DNA of 17,035 bases from Candidatus Propionivibrio dominans. Lineage in GTDB: Bacteria > Pseudomonadota > Gammaproteobacteria > Burkholderiales > Rhodocyclaceae. Under the pieces are notes generated by a model. It was given only the letters and a program-made list of their open reading frames with translations, made no database searches and was not told the origin of the DNA. A program made the translations under genes and the position numbers. This document shows positions 1-5,783 of this stretch, piece by piece; within the stretch, counting starts at the first letter, position 1, and each line of letters starts with the position of its first letter. The stretch spans positions 1 to 17,035 of the forward strand of contig JADJNC010000045.1 of the NCBI GenBank assembly GCA_016709335.1. The letters are read 5' to 3'.

Positions 1-811
1 CGCGACAGTAGAAAAAGGCGGTATCTCCGGCGACTTCGAGGCGCTCGCCCAGCGAGTTGCGGGATCGTGCCCAGGCGGCGGCTTCGTCGCCGAATACTTC
101 AACCACTTGCGGTTCGATGTGCGTGGCAATCAGCTCGCGCGGGGCGCCTTCGGTGACCAGATGTCCGTGGTCGAGGACTGCCAGCCGATCGCAAAGCCGC
201 TCGGCCTCGTCCATGAAATGGGTCGTCAGGATCAGCGTTTTGCCGCGTGCGGTGAGTTGCTTCAGACGATCCCAGATCAGGTGACGAGCCTGCGGGTCGA
301 GGCCGGTAGTCGGCTCGTCGAGGAAGATGATGTCCGGGTCATTGATCAGCGCACGCGCCAGGGTCAGGCGCCGTTTCATGCCGCCAGAGAGGGTCTGGAT
401 GCGGGCGCTCTCCTTGCCGGCAAGGCCGGCGAAGTCGAGCAGATCGGGGATGCGGGCGCGAATGATCGCGTCACCGATGCCGAAGTAGCGACCATAGACC
501 ATCAGGTTTTCGCTGGTGGTGAAGTCGGGATCCAGATTGTCGAATTGCGGGACAACACCAACACGTTGGCGTGCGATCCCGGCTTGCGCCGGGATGCCAT
601 AACCACACAGGGTAATCTGGCCAGAGTCGGGGGTTGTCAGCCCGAGGCAACAGCGCAGGCTGGTGGTCTTGCCGGCGCCATTGGGTCCGAGCAGACCAAA
701 ACAGGTACCGGTCGGAACAGTAAAGTCGATACCGGCAACCACCTCGTTATCCTCGTAGCTTTTGCGCAGGCCGGAGACGCTGAGCGCGTCGGCAGGGTTC
801 AGTGTCGCCAT
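1..811 (-). CDS. ABC transporter ATP-binding protein (NodI/DrrA type), 3' end outside window
   Basis: This is the cytoplasmic ATPase of an ABC-2 type exporter; the frame is open from an ATG at 811 to the window edge (270 residues visible). The Walker A motif GPNGAGKTT is at about residues 42-50, the Q-loop at VPQFDN (88-92), the ABC signature LSGGMKRRL at 141-149, Walker B IIFLDEP at 161-167 followed by the D-loop, and the switch histidine in TTHFMDEAE near 198. The stretch VPQFDNLDPDFT is typical of the NodI/daunorubicin-exporter subfamily. The start lies inside the end of the hydrolase gene (13-bp overlap), so translation is probably coupled; no clear Shine-Dalgarno is seen. A permease gene would be expected just beyond the left edge. 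The family is clear; the substrate cannot be told from the sequence. Confidence 0.93.
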   Translation of the reverse strand, partial: MATLNPADALSVSGLRKSYEDNEVVAGIDFTVPTGTCFGLLGPNGAGKTTSLRCCLGLTTPDSGQITLCGYGIPAQAGIARQRVGVVPQFDNLDPDFTTSENLMVYGRYFGIGDAIIRARIPDLLDFAGLAGKESARIQTLSGGMKRRLTLARALINDPDIIFLDEPTTGLDPQARHLIWDRLKQLTARGKTLILTTHFMDEAERLCDRLAVLDHGHLVTEGAPRELIATHIEPQVVEVFGDEAAAWARSRNSLGERLEVAGDTAFFYCR

Positions 812-1437
812 GCGCGGGTAACGATGTCACGGATGAGGTGCAGCCGACGGTGAAAGAAGTGGTCGGCTCCGGGAACCACGATCACCGGCAGATCGAGTGG
901 TTCGGCCCAGGCCAGGACATTGTTCAGAGGCACCGTCTGGTCTACCGATCCATGAATGACAATGGTGTCATGGGCGACAGCCTTGGCCGCGTACTGGCGT
1001 GCACCCTCGACGTGGCCGGCGGCGGTGCCGACCAGAACCAGTCGCTGTGCGGGATGATTGGCCTCGGCCAGCGCTTGCGCCACGCGGGTTTGCACATAGG
1101 CGCCAAAGGAGAAGCCGGCCAGCGCGACCGGCAGGTCGCCATAGCGGCGCCTGGCTTCAGCCAGGATGGCGAGCATGTCTTCGCACTCGCCGCGTCCGTT
1201 GTCGTGAAGTCCGGCGCTTTCGCCGACCCCGCGAAAGTTCGGTCGCAGGGCCACGTAGCCCAGACGCGTGAAGGTGCGCGCCAGTGTTTGCGTCACCTTG
1301 TTGGTATTGGTGCCGCCAAACAGCGGGTGCGGGTGGCAGATCAGGGCGATGCCACGCGGTGCGCCCGGGTTTTCGACGATCAATTCAATCGCTCCGACCG
1401 GGCCGTCAAGGTGAATCCTTTCTTCGCTCAACTTCAT
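799..1437 (-). CDS. Short alpha/beta hydrolase (dienelactone hydrolase-like, COG2945 type)
   Basis: A 212-residue cytosolic serine hydrolase without a signal peptide. The nucleophile elbow GFSFG places Ser110; the likely acid is Asp166 (GSVDQTVP) and the base His193 (GADHFFH). The N-terminal block HPHPLFGGTNTNKV (about 35-48) and RPNFRGVGES (65-74) are hallmarks of the short COG2945-like hydrolases, whose substrates are mostly unknown. The length is normal for that group. The gene begins 19 bp after the ferredoxin stop and overlaps the ABC ATPase gene by 13 bp, so it sits inside an operon. An esterase or thioesterase role is possible, but nothing in the sequence defines it. Confidence 0.9.
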   Translation of the reverse strand: MKLSEERIHLDGPVGAIELIVENPGAPRGIALICHPHPLFGGTNTNKVTQTLARTFTRLGYVALRPNFRGVGESAGLHDNGRGECEDMLAILAEARRRYGDLPVALAGFSFGAYVQTRVAQALAEANHPAQRLVLVGTAAGHVEGARQYAAKAVAHDTIVIHGSVDQTVPLNNVLAWAEPLDLPVIVVPGADHFFHRRLHLIRDIVTRAWRH

Positions 1438-1456
1438 CCTGCGGGCTTTCCTCGGC

Positions 1457-1765
1457 TCAAATTTTCAGGCGTTCGACGACGCGACCGTGCACCAGATGTT
1501 CCTGGATGATTTCCTCGATGTCTTCCTGGTCAACATAGTGGTACCAGACCTCCTCCGGATAGACGACGATCACCGGGCCCTCATCGCAACGATCCATGCA
1601 GCCGGCCTTGTTGATCCGGACCTTGCCCCGACCTTTGAGTTTGAGTTGGCCGATGCGATCCTTGGCGTAGGTTTGCGCCACGCTGGCGCCCAGATTGTTG
1701 CAGCAGCTTTCGCCCTCGCCACGCTGGTTGCAACAGAAGAAAACGTGATGTTTGTAATAGCTCAT
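1457..1765 (-). CDS. Thioredoxin-like [2Fe-2S] ferredoxin domain protein
   Basis: A 102-residue soluble protein. Cysteines fall in two clusters: Cys11/Cys12 with Cys21/Cys22 (FFCCNQRGEGESCC) and Cys56/Cys60 (GCMDRCDEGP). The second C-x3-C followed by DEGP, with the VVYPEEVWY strand after it, fits the thioredoxin-fold 2Fe-2S ferredoxins (COG3411-like, related to the NuoE C-terminal fold and Shethna-type ferredoxin). Four cysteines should bind the cluster; the doubled cysteines in the first cluster are more than needed. An electron carrier role is known for the family; its partner here is unknown. An AGGG-like ribosome site lies about 6 nt before the ATG at 1765. It is followed 19 bp later by the hydrolase gene. 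Confidence 0.88.
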   Translation of the reverse strand: MSYYKHHVFFCCNQRGEGESCCNNLGASVAQTYAKDRIGQLKLKGRGKVRINKAGCMDRCDEGPVIVVYPEEVWYHYVDQEDIEEIIQEHLVHGRVVERLKI

Positions 1766-1821
1766 ACCGACCCTGGTTTTATTGGTATTGACTCAGACCG
1801 CTGATTCCCGACTTGATTCAT

Positions 1822-2928
1822 TCAGATCCGTCGTCCGAGTACCGTCAGGTAGGGGAGTGCGAGGAAGGGCCAGAAGCTGGCGGCCAGCCGGGTCAGGCCA
1901 TTGAAATTTAAAAAGTGTCCTTGTCGCCAGGTGGCCAGCGCGGCAGCCGAGTAGGGATTGGGTGGGGTGAGGTTGACCAGTACCGTGCCGGCCATCAGCG
2001 CCAGGCCGGCCAGGGCAATTCGCAGCGACACCGGCAACAGCAGCATTACAGAGAGCAACACACCTCCGGCAAGCAGACCAAGGGCGGCGCCCGGGGTAAG
2101 CCAGGCCAGGGCATTGAGTGGATCGACAAGCACGGCGGCAGCCAGTGTGCGAATCGAAAGCGCGAGAAAAAAGAAAACAATCAGCGTCACATGGGGCGAG
2201 CTCTGGTCGGCAAGCAATGCACGCGTGATCAAGCCGATGGCAATGGTATTGCAGACGATGATGGCGGTCTCCAGGGCAAAGAAAGCGTGAGCCGCATAGG
2301 GCACGGCAGGCGTTATCTCAAGCAGGTGACGCAGGTCGCCGGTACCGAAGAGGATCGTTTCCGGTGAGAGTTGCGTCAGCAGCCAGAGGCCGATCAGAAC
2401 CAGGCCGAATTCAGCGTGCTGGATCGGCGCCAGCAGGCGCTGCTGCAGCAGCGCGACACGGATGAAGAAGCGTTCGCCATGCCAGATGGTGAGCAGAGCG
2501 CCAAGGCCTGCGCCCATTGTGTTGCTAGCCAGGTCAAGATTGGAGGGTACGCGCGAAGGCAGCCATGATTGCAGGCATTCTAGGCAGAAACTGATCAATG
2601 CGCCAAGCAGCAATGCGGTGAATGCCGGAGTCCAACGACCGGGTAAGCGGCGCAATGACAGCGCCAGCAAAAACCCCAGGGGCAGATAAGCGAGGATATT
2701 GATGGCCAGGTCGAAGACCGTCCAGTAGCGGGGCCAGCCACCGTCGAGAAATGCAAATGGCGACATTCCACTATCACGCCAGCCCGTGAAGGGGTGCAGA
2801 CTGGCATAAACGATCAACGCCGTATAAGCCAGTGCCAGATAGCGCGGCAACAGAGTGCGCAGCGGCGCAATCTTATTCAGGCTGGCTGATCCCGCCGCCG
2901 GTTTGGGTGAAGGCATTGCGTTGGCCAA
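1822..2928 (-). CDS. VanZ family integral membrane protein
   Basis: The open frame is 368 residues from a TTG at 2928; an ATG four codons downstream (2916) is an equally good start, and neither has a clear Shine-Dalgarno. Residues 28-150 hold the VanZ-like region: a first transmembrane helix ending in YASLHPFTGWR, then DLAINILAYLPLGFLLA, then a helix with an acidic residue (FCLECLQSW) and a conserved-looking segment DLASNTMGAGLGA. The rest is about six further hydrophobic helices, making it longer than the stand-alone VanZ domain. The biochemical role of VanZ-like proteins outside teicoplanin resistance is not established, so no function is assigned. It is the first gene of a run leading into the ferredoxin, hydrolase and ABC ATPase, with 56 bp before the ferredoxin start. 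Confidence 0.85.
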   Translation of the reverse strand: MANAMPSPKPAAGSASLNKIAPLRTLLPRYLALAYTALIVYASLHPFTGWRDSGMSPFAFLDGGWPRYWTVFDLAINILAYLPLGFLLALSLRRLPGRWTPAFTALLLGALISFCLECLQSWLPSRVPSNLDLASNTMGAGLGALLTIWHGERFFIRVALLQQRLLAPIQHAEFGLVLIGLWLLTQLSPETILFGTGDLRHLLEITPAVPYAAHAFFALETAIIVCNTIAIGLITRALLADQSSPHVTLIVFFFLALSIRTLAAAVLVDPLNALAWLTPGAALGLLAGGVLLSVMLLLPVSLRIALAGLALMAGTVLVNLTPPNPYSAAALATWRQGHFLNFNGLTRLAASFWPFLALPYLTVLGRRI

Positions 2929-2929
2929 G

Positions 2930-2957
2930 AGCGTTAGGCAAATGCCATTCTAACGCT
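2930..2957. promoter_or_regulatory. Inverted repeat over a possible -10 box upstream of the VanZ-family gene
   Basis: AGCGTTA (2930-2936) is repeated inverted as TAACGCT (2951-2957), with a nested GGCA/TGCC pair inside. On the minus strand a TAGAAT hexamer (2947-2952) overlaps the outer arm, close to the likely translation start. A good -35 is not visible. It could be an operator over the promoter or simply a hairpin in the symporter/VanZ spacer. There is no T-run, so it is not a standard terminator. Confidence 0.35.
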
Positions 2958-3030
2958 TCAATCATGATCGGGACTGGATTTGCTGAGCATGACGCCAGCG
3001 GTGAAAATGCCGTGCCGTTTGCGGGCACAT

Positions 3031-4530
3031 CTATTTGTTATGGCGATGCAGCGGTTCGGCGTGATGTGTTTGCGCCGCGGCATGGTGATGCAACTCGGCA
3101 TGCACATCGGTTTTCGGTGTGGCCTTACCGACCCATTGCGGGAGCAGCGAACCGGCGATCATGCCCAAGAGGCTGACGCCCAGACCGATCAGTTGGGATG
3201 GCACCATACTGGCATCGCCTATCAGCGTTTCGAACAGAAGCCAGGACGAGACACCACCGATGATTGCCACCAATGCCCCCTGCGTCGTTGCGCGCCGCCA
3301 ATAGGCGCCAAAAAAAAGGGGGACGAAAGCGCTGGCCAGCGTGATTTTATAGGCGTTTTCGACCATCGCGAAGATCGAGGCGTCGCTGTATAGCGCGAAT
3401 ATCAGTACGATGCACGCAAAACAGACGATGGTGATGCGCATCATGCGCAGAAAAGCGTGATCACCGATGCCGGGGTAAAAGCCGCGCATGATGTTTTCCG
3501 AGAAGGCCACCGAAGGTGCGAGTAGCGTCGCCGATGAGGTGCTCATGATCGCCGAAAGTACGGCACCGTAGAAGATGGCCTGCGCGAAAACCGGGGTGTG
3601 CAGCAGAATCAGCGTTGGCAGCACCATCTGTGAATCGGTCTGGACCAGTTCATTGAATTTTTCCGGGTCGACAAGCGTTGCCGAATAAGCGATGAACATC
3701 GGTATGAAAGCGAAACAGAAGTAGAGTACGCCGCCAAGGATCGAGCCATAGATGGCGATTTTTACGCTCTTGGCCGAAGTGACCCGCTGGAAGACATCCT
3801 GCTGCGGAATCGAGCCGAGCATCATGGTGATCCACGCTCCCAGGAAGGTCAGCCACTGTGCGGCGTTGGCTTCGGGAAAGAAATCGAGTTTGCCGGCGAG
3901 CGAGGCATGGCTGATCACGGCGTCGACACCTCCGGACAGCCCCGAGAAGATGCTAGCGATGTATAGCATGCCGCCCATGATCATGATCATCTGCACGAAA
4001 TCAAGGATGGCGACCGAGAGCATGCCGCCGAACGTTGTATAGGTCAGCACGATCACTGCGCCGAGAACAATTCCATGTGGCTGCGAGATGGCACCATTGG
4101 TAACCACATTGAATACCAGACCGAGCGCCTTGATCTGCGCCGAGACCCAGCCAAGATAGGAGACCACGATGCAAACGGTGGTCAGCACCTCGACCGTACG
4201 GTTGAATCGCATGCGAAAGAAGTCGCCGAGCGTAAGAATATTGAGCTTGTACAGCTTGGTGCCGTAGAAGATGCCGGCAATGATCAGGCACAGGCTGGCG
4301 CCAAATGGGTCAGCGACGACACCACGCAGACCCTCCTTGACGAAGGTGGCGGAAACGCCGAATACGGTTTCAGCACCGAACCAGGTGGCAAAAATCGTGG
4401 CCATGACAACGGGCAAGGGAAGACTGCGACCGGCCACAGCGAAGTCCCTGGAGTTATGCACGCGGGTCGCCACATAAAGGCCGATACCGATGGAGACAAG
4501 AAGGTAGATGGCAACAGACCAGATCAGCAT
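3031..4530 (-). CDS. Sodium:solute symporter (SSS/SLC5 family) with His-rich C-terminal tail
   Basis: A 499-residue inner-membrane protein with about twelve to thirteen hydrophobic helices, the usual size for the SSS family. It shows the N-terminal VAGRSLPLP loop (32-40), FATWFGAET in the second helix (47-55), TLGDFFRMRF (100-109), QQDVFQRV (243-250) and STSSATLLAPS (330-340), where Ser/Thr residues normally help bind Na+. It should import a small organic solute with sodium; the substrate is not readable, and it does not look like a close PutP, PanF or ActP copy. The last 24 residues (476-499) contain eight histidines, unusual for the family and possibly metal-binding. The ATG at 4530 is preceded by an in-frame TGA and has no obvious Shine-Dalgarno. 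It is divergent from the transglycosylase gene, with a perfect TATAAT 42 bp upstream. Confidence 0.9.
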   Translation of the reverse strand: MLIWSVAIYLLVSIGIGLYVATRVHNSRDFAVAGRSLPLPVVMATIFATWFGAETVFGVSATFVKEGLRGVVADPFGASLCLIIAGIFYGTKLYKLNILTLGDFFRMRFNRTVEVLTTVCIVVSYLGWVSAQIKALGLVFNVVTNGAISQPHGIVLGAVIVLTYTTFGGMLSVAILDFVQMIMIMGGMLYIASIFSGLSGGVDAVISHASLAGKLDFFPEANAAQWLTFLGAWITMMLGSIPQQDVFQRVTSAKSVKIAIYGSILGGVLYFCFAFIPMFIAYSATLVDPEKFNELVQTDSQMVLPTLILLHTPVFAQAIFYGAVLSAIMSTSSATLLAPSVAFSENIMRGFYPGIGDHAFLRMMRITIVCFACIVLIFALYSDASIFAMVENAYKITLASAFVPLFFGAYWRRATTQGALVAIIGGVSSWLLFETLIGDASMVPSQLIGLGVSLLGMIAGSLLPQWVGKATPKTDVHAELHHHAAAQTHHAEPLHRHNK

Positions 4531-4571
4531 AGTAGTTGTCAGCGCGAGTTTAGTTCATTGAAAACAAGCGC

Positions 4572-4601
4572 ATTATACGATCTTGGCGGGTCTGGTACCC
4601 G
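4572..4601 (-). promoter_or_regulatory. Likely promoter of the symporter gene, with an inverted repeat at the -35 position
   Basis: Reading the minus strand, a consensus -10 TATAAT occupies 4577-4572, 42 bp before the ATG at 4530. The hexamer 17 bp upstream (GGGTAC) is a poor -35. That position is covered by a 5-bp inverted repeat with a 5-nt spacer (CGGGT at 4587-4591, ACCCG at 4597-4601). A weak -35 under a palindrome suggests a regulated, possibly activator-dependent promoter; this is inference only. Confidence 0.45.
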
Positions 4602-4713
4602 GCCGCTTCTAATCTTCTGCAGGTATCGCACGAATCGAGGAAGAGGGCTCGAAAAGCCAGCACGCTTTTACCGCTTTCAATACAAAAGAGTTTAAAAAAT
4701 AATGTCGTTCAAT

Positions 4714-4791
4714 CTTGCCTGAACGGCATTTCAGCAAGTTTTCGGGCTTTGGTCTTCGGCCTGAATCTGGCGGCAGACTGGTTCAGGCCGA
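4714..4791. other. Two adjacent hairpins sharing the arm GCCTGAA (candidate structured RNA or repeat)
   Basis: The first hairpin (4714-4738) pairs CTTG plus CTGAA with TTCAG plus CAAG. The second (4756-4791) has a perfect 10-bp stem, TCGGCCTGAA (4756-4765) against TTCAGGCCGA (4782-4791), continued inside by TCTG/CAGA around a GCGG loop. Both reuse GCCTGAA and TTCAG. Neither strand has a T-run after the stem, so these are not ordinary terminators. They may belong to a small RNA or be a dispersed palindrome. Confidence 0.45.
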
Positions 4792-4856
4792 GTGTGGCTG
4801 GTGCGGAGTACCTCTGCAAAATCCCGGCTTGCAGAAGGGTCGCAACAATACTTTAA

Positions 4857-4885
4857 TTGACAAAACTCAATTTAATCAATACACT
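4857..4885 (+). promoter_or_regulatory. Sigma70-type promoter for the lytic transglycosylase gene
   Basis: A perfect -35 TTGACA (4857-4862) is followed after exactly 17 bp by TACACT (4880-4885; 4 of 6 matches to TATAAT), in an AT-rich stretch. Transcription would begin near 4892, giving a leader of about 200 nt before the ATG at 5094. Confidence 0.6.
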
Positions 4886-4891
4886 TCTCTC

Positions 4892-5087
4892 CCGTTGCAC
4901 TTGAACGCCCTTGCGTAGTGCATGTCCGGCATGGAACTTTTTGTTTTCCTTGCTGCTCAGACGTAGAGTTTGAACCTCGTAGAAGTATCCGCCCTGCGGT
5001 AACCCTTACCGCGCCCTTGGGCTACACCCGCCTAAAACCGCTTGTCGCACGATGTTTTTGCTTGCGCGACGACAACAGTGAAGGAGA
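4892..5087 (+). promoter_or_regulatory. Long structured 5' leader of the transglycosylase gene
   Basis: Several stems can be drawn: TGCACT/AGTGCA with an inner ACGC/GCGT and CCTT loop (4896-4922), followed by a T-rich run at 4938-4947; a perfect 7-bp stem GCGGTAA/TTACCGC with a CCC loop (4996-5012); GCCC/GGGC (5013-5022); and TTGTCG/CGACAA (5042-5047 with 5070-5075) just before the ribosome site at 5081-5087. I compared it by eye with common riboswitch signatures and recognised none. It may be a cis-regulatory leader or a processed small RNA. Confidence 0.4.
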
Positions 5088-5093
5088 GTGAGC

Positions 5094-5783
5094 ATGTCTG
5101 CAACGATTACGCTCAAACAGTCGATGGCACGCAGTCCCGATGCCACCTTGTATCTTATCAAGCACAGCCTGATGATCGCCGGTGTTCTGCTCGTCCTCGG
5201 TATCATTAACGTTTTTACCAACAACACACAATTTGCCGAGTTGATTAAATCCGCCTTGCCCGATTCTTCTGTTTCGGAAGAATCGTCCGAGGAAAGCGCT
5301 GAAGCAGAGACTGCCGCGCTCGTCCTTTCGCCACGCATGCAAGGCGCCATCGATTTTGTAGCGCGTCGTTATCGGGTTTCCCCGGAGGCCTTGATTCCGG
5401 TTTTCGAGGTGGCACAATTAATCGGCAAGGAGCGGCGCATTGATCCGCTGCTGATTGTAGCCATCATCGGTATCGAATCAAGGTTCAATCCGTTTGCCGA
5501 GAGCGCCATGGGCGCCCAAGGCCTGATGCAGGTCATTCCACGTTTCCATATGGACAAGGTGCCGGAGGGGGCGGGAGACAGTCCGCTCCTTGATCCTGAA
5601 ATCAACATCAGGGTCGGGGTGCATATTCTGGAGGAAGCGATTCGACGGCGCGGTGGACTGGTCGCCGGTCTTCAACACTATTCCGGCTCTTCAGAATCCG
5701 AGGGCAGTTATGCAAGCAAGGTGCTGGCCGAGAAGGAGCGCCTGGAGCAGGCCGCACGCCGCAACGCCCGTCCCAGCGCCTAA
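5094..5783 (+). CDS. Membrane-anchored lytic transglycosylase (SLT domain)
   Basis: The product is 229 residues from the ATG at 5094. A GTG two codons earlier (5088) keeps the frame, but the ribosome site AAGGAGA (5081-5087) abuts it, while it lies an ideal 7 nt before the ATG. Residues 26-42 form one transmembrane segment without a cleavage site, 60-75 are an acidic Ser/Glu linker, and 80-225 hold a goose-lysozyme-like SLT domain. Catalytic Glu128 lies in GIESRFNPFAES, followed by MGAQGLMQVIP (139-149) and LQHYSGSS. Such enzymes cleave the MurNAc-GlcNAc bond of peptidoglycan with anhydro-ring formation; this one should act in the periplasm while tethered to the inner membrane. It is the only plus-strand gene here and overlaps the end of plsB by 4 bp tail to tail. 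Confidence 0.9.
   Translation: MSATITLKQSMARSPDATLYLIKHSLMIAGVLLVLGIINVFTNNTQFAELIKSALPDSSVSEESSEESAEAETAALVLSPRMQGAIDFVARRYRVSPEALIPVFEVAQLIGKERRIDPLLIVAIIGIESRFNPFAESAMGAQGLMQVIPRFHMDKVPEGAGDSPLLDPEINIRVGVHILEEAIRRRGGLVAGLQHYSGSSESEGSYASKVLAEKERLEQAARRNARPSA

Larger units (their letters stand above)
4531..5093. other. 563-bp divergent intergenic region with promoters and hairpins
   Basis: No protein gene is supported between the symporter start and the transglycosylase start. Apart from the elements listed separately (symporter promoter, paired hairpins at 4714-4791, plus-strand promoter at 4857-4885, leader hairpins at 4896-5075), the spacer has AT-rich stretches at about 4660-4710 and 4840-4890. 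A weak additional plus-strand promoter can be read at TTTACC (4667-4672) with TTTAAA (4691-4696), just before the paired hairpins. Short frames here have no ribosome sites or family resemblance. Confidence 0.6.

Noticed and set aside
107..1509. Overlapping plus-strand frames (107-853 and 802-1509) opposite the ABC ATPase and hydrolase
   Set aside because: The minus strand carries complete Walker A/B, signature and nucleophile motifs here; the plus frames show nothing.
4075..4695. 206-codon plus-strand frame running from inside the symporter gene into the spacer
   Set aside because: Most of it is antisense to the symporter; the part in the spacer has no ribosome site, motif or coding character.
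4896..5022. 6S RNA or a known riboswitch in the transglycosylase leader
   Set aside because: The tail superficially recalls the 3' part of 6S RNA, but the long self-complementary rod is missing, and I do not see TPP, FMN, cobalamin, glycine or GEMM core motifs.
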